Below are positions 1 through 8,905 of a DNA stretch of 53,687 bases, piece after piece. The DNA is from Tritrichomonas musculus (Eukaryota > Parabasalia > Tritrichomonadida > Tritrichomonadidae), in NCBI GenBank assembly GCA_039105265.1, contig JAPFFF010000052.1, positions 1,105,001 to 1,158,687 on the forward strand, in the 5' to 3' direction. How positions within the stretch are numbered: the stretch's first letter is position 1; every line of letters begins with the position of its first letter. Both the position numbers and the translations under genes were made by a program. Below the pieces are notes generated by a model. The model was not told the origin of the DNA, searched no databases, and was given only the letters and a program-made list of their open reading frames with translations.

Positions 1-470
1 GAGGTGTTATTAAGCATCTAGTTGGCGAACACGACTTTGTAAAGTATGGGGATCCAAATCCATATGACAACCCAGTTATTATAAATAATTCCCAATTCAT
101 ATCTAATAATTGTCTAACGTTTATAAATACCTCTACAACTGGAACCATTCGATACAAATTTTATAACAAATTTGGGCAATCGATGGAATCTCCAAGTGTT
201 CATAAAAAAAAACGGTTCCCATATTAACGATTGGATTAACAACCAGAACCAATATTATGGCAAAACTATCGGAAACTCGTTAGAAACAGGTATTTTAAGA
301 TTGGAGTTTACGATGTACCACACTGAACACATGAAACTTACACTTTTTGTTGATTTTAATTACGAAAAGGACAAAATGACAATCAATTAGCAATGTCATG
401 ATTAACGTCTCGTGGCGCTTATGATTTAATGTATAACCTCGACGCCAGAGCTTTTGGTGATGATTCATGA
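1..470 (+). pseudogene. Relic of a coding region, probably from an older virus-like element
   Basis: This stretch has coding character on the plus strand and runs in from outside the window. It reads as a protein with short aromatic and basic clusters (for example KFYNKF and ETGILRLEF), but it is not one intact reading frame, so I treat it as broken with a small number of breaks. I do not recognise the family. It ends close to the insertion point of the Polinton. The other flank of that insertion is a relic of a Polinton-type gene, so this piece may belong to the same older element. That link is inferred from position only. Confidence 0.4.
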
Positions 471-486
471 AATATAATTATTGATA

Positions 487-491
487 TCATA
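487..491. repeat. Target-site duplication, left copy (TCATA)
   Basis: TCATA directly precedes the AG that opens the left terminal repeat. The same five bases directly follow the closing CT of the right terminal repeat at 24270-24274. Polintons/Mavericks are known to duplicate 5-6 bp on insertion, so this pair fixes both ends of the element. Confidence 0.75.
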
Positions 492-766
492 AGTAGTTAA
501 GTATAGGCTGGGATTCATTCTTCACCCCAGCCTACACTGCTCGCCACCAAGCTCAGGTACACCTTCGCTTGGTCCCACCCCCGTCCCTCAAGTTCAAGTA
601 CATTGTCGTTTTTCAATATTTCTATTAATTTTTTATACAACACTATACAAATGACCACACCATCAGATTTAAAGGTATGGAGTAGTTTTTGAGCTTTCTA
701 ATGGTGTTTTTTGAATTCTACACCCAAAAATACGGTATTTCTTGTATAGGCACGACCCCGAAAAAT
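492..766 (+). repeat. Left inverted terminal repeat of the Polinton
   Basis: Begins AGTAGTTAAGTATAGG. Bases 573-766 (194 bp) match the reverse complement of 23926-24119 without any difference I can see. The outer part, 492-572, matches 24189-24269 imperfectly, and the right end has about 69 extra bases between the two parts. The length is within the usual Polinton range of a few hundred bases. No gene lies inside it. Confidence 0.88.
504..572. promoter_or_regulatory. Two sub-terminal hairpins, left end
   Basis: Hairpin 1: TAGGCTGGG (504-512) pairs with CCCAGCCTA (526-534) around a 13-base loop. Hairpin 2: CCAAGC (547-552) pairs with GCTTGG (567-572), enclosing a second helix AGGT (555-558) with ACCT (561-564); the symmetric two-base steps between the helices are TC opposite TC on this strand. 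Both hairpins recur at the right end. Two base pairs of hairpin 1 differ there in a compensatory way, which argues for a selected structure. The role could be terminal-protein, integrase or packaging recognition; this is inference. Confidence 0.7.
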
Positions 767-1009
767 TGAGTTTTGATTGAGTTAATATTTTCTCTCAAAT
801 ATTTTTATGCCAGAAGTATATTTTTTTCTCTCAAATATTTTGAAAAGATTTTATAAAAATATTCTTAAAAAGTTAACTAGACACCAAGATATTTTAATAT
901 TATTTTTCACTTTTTGAATTTAAATTTTTATTATTTTGTTATTGATTTTAATTAATTTTTCAAAATTTTTGTTCCACTTTTTGAATATAAATTTTGGTAC
1001 TGCGCAATA

Positions 1010-1053
1010 CACTTACTGTACACTTACTGTACAGTCACTGTACACTTACTGTA
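1010..1053. repeat. Four 11-bp tandem repeats (CACTTACTGTA)
   Basis: Copies at 1010-1020, 1021-1031, 1032-1042 (CAGTCACTGTA) and 1043-1053; three are identical. The junctions form TGTACA palindromes and the array ends in CAGTAAC. This looks like an iteron-type protein-binding array in the noncoding left end of the element. No function is proven. Confidence 0.65.
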
Positions 1054-1411
1054 CAGTAACAACCTTAAAATTTTCAAAATTGAGAAATAAAATTTTTTCC
1101 TTTAAAATTATAATATTTGTGAAAGAAAATTTTATTAATAAATTGATAGATAAAATTTTTTATTATTTTTACAAGGTTATGGTTATAATTTATTAAAATT
1201 AATTTTTATAAAAAATGTCGGACTTTCTATTTTTCGAACCATGTAACTTTCCACCAAATATTTCCATTGAGCTATGACCCCATACAAGAATATTTTTGGA
1301 TGGTTTATTTTTAAAACTAAATTCTGAATATATTATTTGAGTTATTAGAATATATTTCAATATTTATTTGGTTTTATATTTATTCAAAATCGAGTTTCCA
1401 TCTTTGTCTAT

Positions 1412-1474
1412 GCGTGTGTCGTAATGGTTAAACTCCCTACCTAACATCCTAGGTTCGACATATATCCGGAACGC
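1412..1474 (+). other. tRNA-like stretch, possibly a decayed tRNA-derived sequence
   Basis: GTCGTAATGGTTAA resembles a pol III A box, and AGGTTCGACAT, about 20 bases further on, resembles a B box. The outer bases GCGT and ACGC can pair. The stretch is about 63 bases, short for a tRNA, and the T-arm stem does not pair well, so it is not a normal tRNA. It may be a pol III promoter-like relic or chance. Confidence 0.25.
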
Positions 1475-1753
1475 ATTTTTTCTGAGTTATGAGAAAGAGT
1501 GGACTTTGAGTGAAATCTGTGAAAACTTGGATTTGTGGCCAAGTTGTGAGTTGTTCGTTAACAATTATTCCGCAAACAAAAAACTTATTGAGTTAAGTTT
1601 CCATCTTCCTGATCGAGGCCATTAACTTCCCCTAGTTAACGGACGGCTCCTTTCAATAAGGATTTCATTTGAAGTAGATCTCTTTTATAAGTAATTCAGA
1701 AAAAGGCCTCTCAGGGTTGGTTTTTGCACTTTTGTTTTTATATTTTTATAAAA

Positions 1754-3004
1754 ATGTATCCAGTACTTAATCCGGCTGAAGAAACAACACCTATACCAAT
1801 TGAATATGCTTACTTTTTAGAAGATGGGGAACGAGATAAAACAAGACCTAATCGTTTTTATTTTAATTATCCACAAGATTGGGTTACTTCAAATAGAGGG
1901 GAATCAATAATAGGTGTGAGAAATATATGGACAAATAGTAGAAGAAGAAAAATTTCTTATACAATAGGAATCAGAAAATATTATAAGAAAGATTATGATG
2001 ACTTAAAGCTAAACAACCCAAATCAAACATATGATGATCTTTATTTATCTATTCCAAATGATAGGAAATCAGAATTATTTTATGATGTAATTTCTTGGAT
2101 TCCTACAGAAAAAGATTTAAGGGAAATATTAATTGATTTGAAATATTTCTTAAGAACAGAGTTTGAAAAATATAATGTTGCTCCAATTGCATTAAATAAA
2201 TTTCTTCATTCATCTATTGATAAACAAAAAGAGAAATTAGAAGAAGATATCAATAAGAAAATGGATGAAACACTACAACTTGATATCGAAATAGCAAATA
2301 GTACGAACTTAGATGAAATCGCACAAAAAACACTTCAGAAGCAAAATTTAATAAATGAGAGCTGGGATTTAAGAAGAAAAATTGATGAATTAGAGGAATC
2401 AAAAAAATTAGTTGGACAACCTGTTTTTAATTTAAGGGATGTTGGTATGGACGGATATTATGATTATGATAAAAAGAAATTTATTGAAATAATGTATTCG
2501 ATGTGGAATGAAGATGAAAATAATCCTTTTTATATTGACCTATCAATCAGCTTTCGTATAAGACCTTTTGAAAATGGTATACAAGATAATTCTGTTAATA
2601 GTATTTATGATTTAGCAGATGTATTTAATGTTGGTTTTGAACCTTTTCAAAATAATCCAAACAAATACATGGATTTAGATAATCCGATTGAAGACAAAAA
2701 TGGGAATACTATTAGATATGAAGGAAAATGGATGAGAGAAATAATATTCGAAGATGTTTGGGATAGAGTTAGCTGTAAAATATATTCATCAATAGCAGAA
2801 CAATCATCAAAAGGTTACTTAGGAAATAGTAAAGTTATATTTAACCCAATCAAATACTTCAAGCTAAACTCAACTGATCAACGATTTTGGATAGAGTTTT
2901 ATTCAGGGCGTCATAATCAGATACCAGTAAAGATACCAAATAATGAAACATTTTATATTGAGATGCAATTCATGCCATTCAATAAGAAATTGATGTATGT
3001 TTAA
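1754..3004 (+). CDS. Putative Polinton virion protein (416 aa), family unknown
   Basis: I place the start at the ATG at 1754 rather than the in-frame TTG at 1724, since the ATG is preceded by TTTTATAAAA. The protein opens with a proline-rich segment, then an aromatic PNRFYFNYPQDW block (about residues 38-49). A charged, probably coiled-coil middle (about 145-225) follows, and the C-terminal third is rich in beta-prone aromatic residues and ends FYIEMQFMPFNKKLMYV. A homologous but decayed copy lies at 24276-25110 outside the element, so the gene is a family component and not a random reading frame. Its position beside the integrase, ATPase and capsid genes and its beta-rich end suggest a structural protein, perhaps a minor capsid or vertex protein. 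That role is inference. Confidence 0.8.
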   Translation: MYPVLNPAEETTPIPIEYAYFLEDGERDKTRPNRFYFNYPQDWVTSNRGESIIGVRNIWTNSRRRKISYTIGIRKYYKKDYDDLKLNNPNQTYDDLYLSIPNDRKSELFYDVISWIPTEKDLREILIDLKYFLRTEFEKYNVAPIALNKFLHSSIDKQKEKLEEDINKKMDETLQLDIEIANSTNLDEIAQKTLQKQNLINESWDLRRKIDELEESKKLVGQPVFNLRDVGMDGYYDYDKKKFIEIMYSMWNEDENNPFYIDLSISFRIRPFENGIQDNSVNSIYDLADVFNVGFEPFQNNPNKYMDLDNPIEDKNGNTIRYEGKWMREIIFEDVWDRVSCKIYSSIAEQSSKGYLGNSKVIFNPIKYFKLNSTDQRFWIEFYSGRHNQIPVKIPNNETFYIEMQFMPFNKKLMYV

Positions 3005-3015
3005 GACTAATTTAA

Positions 3016-4101
3016 ATGAACAAAAAGCATTTTAAGACAATTAATGAGCTTCATTCTTTTTTTCCTTGGAGATCTGCCTCTAAATTTGTTCCACTCGCAA
3101 AACGATATGGATTCACAGAAGAAGCCGCATTAGATTATTTAAGGAAGATAGTACATGATGTAAAGGTACCAAAGGCAAAGTTTATGAATATCTATTCTAA
3201 ACACTCTGGGGGATATCAAATGGACACATTCATCAATGATAAGACAAAGGATGGTCTCAACTATTTGATGCTAATTAATATTAACACAAGAAAAGCATAT
3301 TGTTATCCAATGAAGGGGAAAGGTGCAAAAGAAGTAGTCAAGGCATTAAATAAATTTTTTGAGGACGAGCCAGATGTCTATTCGATAACATCAGACCAGG
3401 ATGCTGCTTACTTGTCCAATGATGTATTACAGTTGATGAAGACCAAAAATATTGTTTACACTACTACCGAGGATAATAATCATAATGTACTAGGTATCAT
3501 AAATAGGTTCATGAGAACGATTAGAGACATGGTAGGCGAGAACAGGTTCATCAATGAGAAAGAAATGGATAGTTTAATAGATTCATACAACAATTCTCCC
3601 CACAGATCATTGGACTATAAGATACCAAACGAGATGACAGAGAAAGATGAAAAAGAATATGTAAAAACCAAGTCGCAAAACAATCCATATGACTTTAAAC
3701 CAAATGATAGAGTTAGAATTATTCAAGCCAAGGAGCCATTTTCGAAGCGCAGGAACAAGGTAAGCAAGGAAGCATATATAGTTGATTCAAAGGCTGGGAA
3801 CCAATTTATAATTAAGTCCAAAGATGAGTCAATAGACAAACTCCCTGGTTATAGGTTAATCAAGACACAAAACAAAAATATTGCACAAACACTTAAGGGA
3901 GGCAAGAGAGGTATTGTGGAGAAGATTATTTCTTATGATACAACAAAGAACAAATATAAAATTAAATACAGCGAAGGAACAGAAGACATCATACCGGCTA
4001 AAAATTTACGAGAAGGTGCTCCAACAAAGCTATCTAATCTTGAAGTAGATTACTGGTCAAAGAAGAAAAATATACCCAATGGAATAAAAAAGTGGATTTA
4101 A
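3016..4101 (+). CDS. int: Polinton retroviral-type integrase
   Basis: A 361-aa integrase that would join the element's ends to host DNA. The N-terminal third is helical (residues 1-65). The RNase H-fold core runs from about 66 to 200: a first acidic strand in GYQMDTFIND (Asp70), a second in ITSDQDAAYLS (Asp127), a helix GIINRFMRTIRD (160-171) and the typical YNNSPHRSL block (191-199). A basic linker leads to a beta-rich segment, and residues 296-333 (KRGIVEKIISYD to EDIIPAKNL) resemble a chromodomain, a tail common in Polinton integrases. It starts 11 bases after the previous stop and ends 10 bases before the ATPase gene, which suggests a compact, coordinately expressed block. Confidence 0.92.
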   Translation: MNKKHFKTINELHSFFPWRSASKFVPLAKRYGFTEEAALDYLRKIVHDVKVPKAKFMNIYSKHSGGYQMDTFINDKTKDGLNYLMLININTRKAYCYPMKGKGAKEVVKALNKFFEDEPDVYSITSDQDAAYLSNDVLQLMKTKNIVYTTTEDNNHNVLGIINRFMRTIRDMVGENRFINEKEMDSLIDSYNNSPHRSLDYKIPNEMTEKDEKEYVKTKSQNNPYDFKPNDRVRIIQAKEPFSKRRNKVSKEAYIVDSKAGNQFIIKSKDESIDKLPGYRLIKTQNKNIAQTLKGGKRGIVEKIISYDTTKNKYKIKYSEGTEDIIPAKNLREGAPTKLSNLEVDYWSKKKNIPNGIKKWI

Positions 4102-4111
4102 CGAATATTAA

Positions 4112-4969
4112 ATGTCTAAACAAATAATGAAAGAAGTGGAATCCTTAATCCAAAAGACAATGAAGAAGAACCAGAAAGAGATAGAGGCAGCACTGATGAA
4201 ACCTCTCCATCCTTCCTACCCTTTTAGTACGAATGGAATTTATTTTCTTATTGGTAAACCAGGTGCAGGTAAGAGTTATTGGTTGTGGAAACACATACTA
4301 ATTACTGAACGTCTATTTAAGCATCCGTACTATCAAAAAATAATATTTTGCTCAAGTTCTGGAAAAGCAGACAAAACGGCTGAGGCAATGAGTAAAGAGG
4401 TAAAGACACCAATAGTATATCTTAATGAAGCCCAATTGATGGATTACCTAAAGAAACACCTCAAAAGAAAAATAAAATATTATGCAATGGTTAAACATGT
4501 ATTATCTAAGATGAAGGAAACAAATGAAGAAATGCAGAGACTTATAAACAAGCACTCCCTCCAAGAAATAGATGATAGAATAGTATATATAGCCAATAAG
4601 TTAGTAAAATACCAAACCTCTTCTTACCCATATAACACACTAATAATATTGGATGACTGTGCAGGAAGCGATTTGTTGACACATAATAATACTGAATTCC
4701 TTAGACTATTAACCAAGACAAGACATTATAATATTACCTGCATCATGGCTATTCAGACAATCAGATTCGTACACATAAATGCAAAAAGATTGGCCACGGA
4801 TATCATATGCTATAGTGGATACTCAGAAGAAGATTTTACTTCCTTGCTTCAACAAACAAATAACAACCTTAATATCAAGAAGACGGTAAAAGAATATTTA
4901 CAGCATAGAGATCTTCATTCAAAATTTATTATGAACATAACCGCCAATAAATATTACTTTGAAAAGTAG
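4112..4969 (+). CDS. FtsK/HerA-type genome packaging ATPase
   Basis: A 285-aa P-loop ATPase of the adenovirus IVa2/poxvirus A32-like group carried by Polintons, which pumps DNA into the capsid. Walker A is GKPGAGKS (48-55), Walker B is LIILDD (177-182), and the polar sensor strand is MAIQTIR (212-218). The N-terminal 40 residues are charged and helical. The length is normal for the family. It sits between the integrase and the small capsid-associated genes, the usual virion-gene neighbourhood. Confidence 0.9.
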   Translation: MSKQIMKEVESLIQKTMKKNQKEIEAALMKPLHPSYPFSTNGIYFLIGKPGAGKSYWLWKHILITERLFKHPYYQKIIFCSSSGKADKTAEAMSKEVKTPIVYLNEAQLMDYLKKHLKRKIKYYAMVKHVLSKMKETNEEMQRLINKHSLQEIDDRIVYIANKLVKYQTSSYPYNTLIILDDCAGSDLLTHNNTEFLRLLTKTRHYNITCIMAIQTIRFVHINAKRLATDIICYSGYSEEDFTSLLQQTNNNLNIKKTVKEYLQHRDLHSKFIMNITANKYYFEK

Positions 4970-4986
4970 TTTTATTTGTAAATTAA

Positions 4987-5517
4987 ATGCCTTCAGGAAC
5001 TATAGATTCTGGAAAATATATTCAATCTACTACACCAGATTCTGGTGGTAGTACTTTTGGGAAATTTATAAATAATGCATGGAATTCTGTAAAATCTGGT
5101 TTTGGGAAAGTAAGTAAATTCATTGGCGATAGTGCAGTTGGTAAAGCTGGTAAATGGGCTTGGAAAAATAAGGCACCAATATTAAATACCGTAGGAGGAG
5201 CAACACAAGCTTTTGGAACAATAACGGGTAATCCAGCAGCAATAGGTATAGGTAAAGGATTGACAACAATAGCAAGTGGAATAAAAGAAGGAGAAGTAAA
5301 GGCAGCATTAGAAAAGAATATAGCAGAAAGACAACCTAATCCGTTAGGTAGTAATGTAATGTATGCAGATTTTCCACGCATTCATTATTCGAGAAAGCCA
5401 GCTGCTTATAAAATATATCAGAACAGAAGTAAATATGTGGACGAAGCAGAAGCACATATAGCGAAATTGAATAAAAGAAAGAGAAAGAAATCAAGAAAAA
5501 CAAAGAAAACTCAATAA
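4987..5517 (+). CDS. Small glycine-rich basic protein, pVI-like candidate
   Basis: 176 aa. The first 45 residues contain an amphipathic run (FINNAWNSVKSGFGKVSKF). A glycine- and alanine-rich apolar stretch lies at about 60-100, and the tail is strongly basic (KRKRKKSRKTKK, near the C-terminus). An amphipathic N-terminal helix plus a basic tail recalls the membrane-lytic adenovirus protein VI and the small capsid proteins of Polintons. That comparison rests on general features and not on a clear sequence match. It lies 17 bases after the packaging ATPase gene. Confidence 0.72.
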   Translation: MPSGTIDSGKYIQSTTPDSGGSTFGKFINNAWNSVKSGFGKVSKFIGDSAVGKAGKWAWKNKAPILNTVGGATQAFGTITGNPAAIGIGKGLTTIASGIKEGEVKAALEKNIAERQPNPLGSNVMYADFPRIHYSRKPAAYKIYQNRSKYVDEAEAHIAKLNKRKRKKSRKTKKTQ

Positions 5518-5548
5518 AACTCAATAAAATGATTTTTTTATCAATTAA

Positions 5549-6094
5549 ATGTCTAAGCATTTGACAGGATCAAAAAGATTACAAGTAATACAGAACTGGC
5601 TTAATGGTCGTGAGGACCCTGATTGGGATGTACTTCCTACCAAAAAAGAAAACAAATATATAGTAAAAAGAAGAGAGCAACCATTAACAAAACCACCACC
5701 TGAACCATTAACTAAAACAGAAACGATTGAAGAAAAAGTTGTTGGTCAGAATTCCGACCCACCTGAGGAAATACCAAAACCCAAAAAACCAATAATTGAA
5801 GAACAACCAAAACAAGTATATGACCCAACAATAAATATAGAAATACTAAACCAATTAAAGCTATTGGGTGAAGAGTTTAAAAACGAAAGGGCTAAGAAAG
5901 AACAGAAGAAAATGATAAAAGATGTAATACAAAAACAAATGAGAAAACCATATTATCCACAGTTTACTCAGCCACAATACATCCAAGACGCCTTGAACAA
6001 TTTTGAAGACGAATCAGAAGAGGAACCAATACCAGTAATCCCACCTCAACCTATTCGTAGAAGACGAAATAATATTTTCTCTGATATGATTTAA
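5549..6094 (+). CDS. Proline- and charge-rich protein, unknown (181 aa)
   Basis: Not recognised. The N-terminus (SKHLTGSKRLQVIQNWLNGRED) is compact. Then follows a long disordered region rich in Pro, Glu and Lys (about 35-90), a charged helix around 95-130 and an acidic, proline-rich C-terminus ending RRRRNNIFSDMI. It lies between the pVI-like gene and the major capsid candidate, with 31-base gaps on both sides. It could be a scaffold or capsid cement protein, which is a guess from position. Confidence 0.75.
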   Translation: MSKHLTGSKRLQVIQNWLNGREDPDWDVLPTKKENKYIVKRREQPLTKPPPEPLTKTETIEEKVVGQNSDPPEEIPKPKKPIIEEQPKQVYDPTINIEILNQLKLLGEEFKNERAKKEQKKMIKDVIQKQMRKPYYPQFTQPQYIQDALNNFEDESEEEPIPVIPPQPIRRRRNNIFSDMI

Positions 6095-6125
6095 TTTGCT
6101 TTTGTTATTTTTCTCAAAAGAAAAT

Positions 6126-7700
6126 ATGTTAAATCCAGAAATTGAACTAAGGACGTCAGCTGAAACATGTACCCAAATTGCTAGCTATTTTGATATTGTT
6201 GATAATTGTATAGCCTTGTCAGATACCAACAAGCAATACACAATTAGTCCACAAACATCATATTCTCCATCGCCTCCAATACCTCAAGGCTCATATACAA
6301 GTGCAATTATATCACCTAACACAAACAATACAGCAGACATATATAATGGATTTATTAGAGCTGACATGGAGGTAAAGATTAAAGAAATGGCAGAACAAGA
6401 AGTTAAAGCAACAATTGATGGTGAATATCAATTCAACAGAGTATGGTTTGGTTTCAAGGATGCTAGAGATGCTGTTGAGAAATATGAAATAGTAGCTAAC
6501 GGAATAACGATATATACCCAGAACTTTGGTTGCGAAGAATCATTTCTAACTGCATGTTGCGCCAACGAAACAACAAAGAGAGCAGATGTATATTCAAAGG
6601 CAAGACATAAAGATATATGGAATGGTAATTCAGGCAGCAGAACAGGATTTATTGTTGATTGGGCCGAAGGATGGAAAGACAAAACATATAAAATTCACCT
6701 AAAGATTGATTTAAGAAGGTTCTTACCATTATCAAATATTAAATACCTTCCAGCATTTGCAGGCAAGATTGAACTCCGATTATTCTTTTCATGTGAAGGT
6801 ATGGTATGTTGTCCAATGGGTCCAGGAAAAAGTTTTGAACATAATAATGTCGTTAATTCAACTTACACATTACCAATCATCACAAATGAATTTACACCCA
6901 TTAAAGAACCAATTATTATGTATACAGGTTTAACTAATAAAGTACTAACAGCAAAAGACAGAACATTTCAAGTCACTGAATATAAAGTTACTGAGTGTTC
7001 ATCTATTATTCCTTGTTTTGGTATAGAAGATAATATTTATTCCAGTCTAGTACAAAGATATGCTGACCCAACCCATCCACTAACATTTCCAACCCAAACA
7101 CTTTCTGTCTATACTACTACTACTGCATTAAAGAATCCGAATTGTAAATCCACCTGCACCATTACCCCTCGCTTTGTTGATTCCATATTTTGTCTATTTC
7201 CAGAAAAGCATACCCATCACACAGTATTTAAGAATCCACAATTTAAGTTATTCCAATTAAACTGTGGTGGGTATGGAAACATTCCTGCAAAGCCATTTGG
7301 TACAACTGTTGAATACCCAGAGTTCCTTGAATATTGTCAGAACGCAATGAACTTGAATGGAGGACAGAGTGGATTTAATAAAGAAGTTGTTGCATCATTA
7401 ACCAATGACCAACCATACGCACGCTCTATTGGAAATTATCCTGATGACCGAACAAGTTTCTTTATTGCTCTCCCAACTGAAACTGATAATACATATCAAC
7501 AAGGATTAACCTCTTTGTCACCAATCAATTTTGAAATAATTGTAACACAAGAAACAGGTGAAAGTACATATGCAAAAGATGTTCAAACACCACCTTTAAT
7601 ATGCCTCTTATTTGATTCTTCTATATCTATCTTAGTTCAACCGAATGGCATGCCACCTTTAGTTCGCTTGGGCAATTATGATCTGACCTCAAGGGATTAA
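6126..7700 (+). CDS. Major capsid protein candidate (double jelly-roll type)
   Basis: 524 aa from the ATG at 6126; an in-frame TTG at 6096 is less likely. The protein is almost all beta-prone, rich in Asn, Thr and Pro, and lacks signal or membrane segments. Its size matches Polinton major capsid proteins (about 500-650 aa), and it follows the ATPase and small capsid genes, as is usual. The N-terminal third contains a surface-loop-like Pro/Ser region (SPSPPIPQGSY). The end (SSISILVQPNGMPPLVRLG) looks like a final jelly-roll strand. I see no diagnostic short motif, so the call rests on size, composition and context; a structure prediction showing two jelly-rolls would settle it. Confidence 0.72.
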   Translation: MLNPEIELRTSAETCTQIASYFDIVDNCIALSDTNKQYTISPQTSYSPSPPIPQGSYTSAIISPNTNNTADIYNGFIRADMEVKIKEMAEQEVKATIDGEYQFNRVWFGFKDARDAVEKYEIVANGITIYTQNFGCEESFLTACCANETTKRADVYSKARHKDIWNGNSGSRTGFIVDWAEGWKDKTYKIHLKIDLRRFLPLSNIKYLPAFAGKIELRLFFSCEGMVCCPMGPGKSFEHNNVVNSTYTLPIITNEFTPIKEPIIMYTGLTNKVLTAKDRTFQVTEYKVTECSSIIPCFGIEDNIYSSLVQRYADPTHPLTFPTQTLSVYTTTTALKNPNCKSTCTITPRFVDSIFCLFPEKHTHHTVFKNPQFKLFQLNCGGYGNIPAKPFGTTVEYPEFLEYCQNAMNLNGGQSGFNKEVVASLTNDQPYARSIGNYPDDRTSFFIALPTETDNTYQQGLTSLSPINFEIIVTQETGESTYAKDVQTPPLICLLFDSSISILVQPNGMPPLVRLGNYDLTSRD

Positions 7701-7768
7701 GTAACAAAAATAATTGCGTCTTTCTATTTTAATTATATTTTTTTATTATCACTATACATAAATACAAA

Positions 7769-8380
7769 ATGACAGAAGAACAAGCAATCGAATTTGTTAC
7801 AATAAATGAGTATCAAGAATATGAAATACTAAACCAATACCCATTCACTATTAGACGAAAAGATAATAAATATGTTGTCAAAGAATGCATAAACAAAAGC
7901 GATGGTTATGTAAGTGTAAACATCAATGGAAATAAAATCAACAAACATCAAATCATAGCAAAGCAATTCTTACCTAATCCAAATAATCTTCCTCAAGTTG
8001 ATCACCTTAATAAAGATAGATCTGATTATCATTTGAGCAATCTTCGTTGGGTTTCAGTAAGAGAGAACATGAGAAACAAGTCATCAAACAACGGTGTTTC
8101 ATATGAATTTATAGACAATATACCAGACGAAGCAATTGTTATTACTCACTATGATTTGAAAAAGGAAAGAAGAGTATTTGCTGAAAAAGAATATTATTAC
8201 TATTATAATGAAGAAACTGAAGAAGATATCTTTTACCAAAGGATAACTGATGAAGTTTATAGAATTATGTATATTAATACAGCTAAAGGAGGACGTAAAT
8301 TCATTGTGACAAGAGATGTTAACCACACTAAAACAACATTCTACATCCATATTTTCAAACAACAATACGGATTAGACTAA
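7769..8380 (+). CDS. HNH endonuclease (203 aa), first of two paralogues
   Basis: An HNH_3-like nuclease of the type seen in homing endonucleases and large viruses. The core is KHQIIAKQFLPNP (from about 59), VDHLNKDRSDYHLSNLRW (77-94) and ENMRNK, with His60, Asp78-His79 and Asn92 as likely active-site positions. The N-terminal YEILNQYPFTIRRKDNKY block may be a NUMOD4-like or DNA-binding part. The C-terminal half has a tyrosine-rich segment and shares its layout with the paralogue at 9923. A TCACTA initiator-like motif lies at 7749-7754, 14 bases before the ATG. It may cut rival elements or host DNA; that is inference. Confidence 0.88.
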   Translation: MTEEQAIEFVTINEYQEYEILNQYPFTIRRKDNKYVVKECINKSDGYVSVNINGNKINKHQIIAKQFLPNPNNLPQVDHLNKDRSDYHLSNLRWVSVRENMRNKSSNNGVSYEFIDNIPDEAIVITHYDLKKERRVFAEKEYYYYYNEETEEDIFYQRITDEVYRIMYINTAKGGRKFIVTRDVNHTKTTFYIHIFKQQYGLD

Positions 8381-8416
8381 AAAAATTTTATTTATATTTT
8401 TTTATTTCCATACAAA

Positions 8417-8866
8417 ATGGAGCAACAATTCAAGGTATATGATTACATCAATAATGTTATTTCCCTCGCTGATAACCCAGAAGATTTTAAGGAAAGTAAT
8501 TTCGCTATCCTTTGTGATCGATATCCAATTCAACTTTCAAAAAATAAATATTTAGCAAAAGTCATCTACATATCAATTAAGGCGGACAAGAACGTATGGA
8601 GGATATATCCGGACAAGATTAAAGAATATGATATAGAACACATAGTATTAAATACTAACTCAAGAAGGAAAATTAATTATAAAATGAATGAGTTTTTTGT
8701 TAATGGTTCAAATAAGGAACAAAATTATGAGGAATACAGTTATTACAATTATTCAATAGAATTAGCATCCAAAAAGACTAAAACAATGATAGAGGAATTA
8801 CGTAAGAAATATGAATTAAATACACCTGAACTATTTATCGGTCTCCATCAAGAGCTAGTTCTGTAA
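8417..8866 (+). CDS. Unknown Polinton protein (149 aa)
   Basis: Not recognised. A mixed alpha/beta protein without cysteines in pairs, signal peptide or membrane segment. The middle holds KADKNVWRIYPDKIKEYDIEH-like mixed strands, and the C-terminus is helical and charged. It lies between the two HNH genes, 36 bases after the first. A hairpin followed by a T run (8867-8898) closes the gene. Confidence 0.65.
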   Translation: MEQQFKVYDYINNVISLADNPEDFKESNFAILCDRYPIQLSKNKYLAKVIYISIKADKNVWRIYPDKIKEYDIEHIVLNTNSRRKINYKMNEFFVNGSNKEQNYEEYSYYNYSIELASKKTKTMIEELRKKYELNTPELFIGLHQELVL

Positions 8867-8898
8867 GTCGGAATCTCGACCGACCAATTTTTTTTTGA
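8867..8898 (+). terminator. Hairpin plus T run after the 149-aa gene
   Basis: GTCGG (8867-8871) pairs with CCGAC (8880-8884), followed by a run of T. It resembles a factor-independent terminator but is weak (5 bp), and such terminators are not established for trichomonad pol II. It may be chance. Confidence 0.2.
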
Positions 8899-8905
8899 AA
8901 AAGAA

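Larger units (their letters stand above)
767..1753. other. Left sub-terminal noncoding region of the Polinton
   Basis: About 990 bases without a convincing gene between the terminal repeat and the first gene. It is AT-rich. It includes a direct repeat of TTTTTCTCTCAAATATTTT (around 787-840), an 11-bp tandem array (1010-1053) and a tRNA-like stretch (1412-1474). An 86-codon stop-free stretch starting near 936 has no coding character. Promoter or replication signals for the left gene block probably lie here, but I cannot assign them. Confidence 0.6.

Noticed and set aside
936-1196. 86-codon plus-strand frame in the Polinton left end
   Set aside because: Composition is that of AT-rich noncoding DNA and it spans the 11-bp tandem array.
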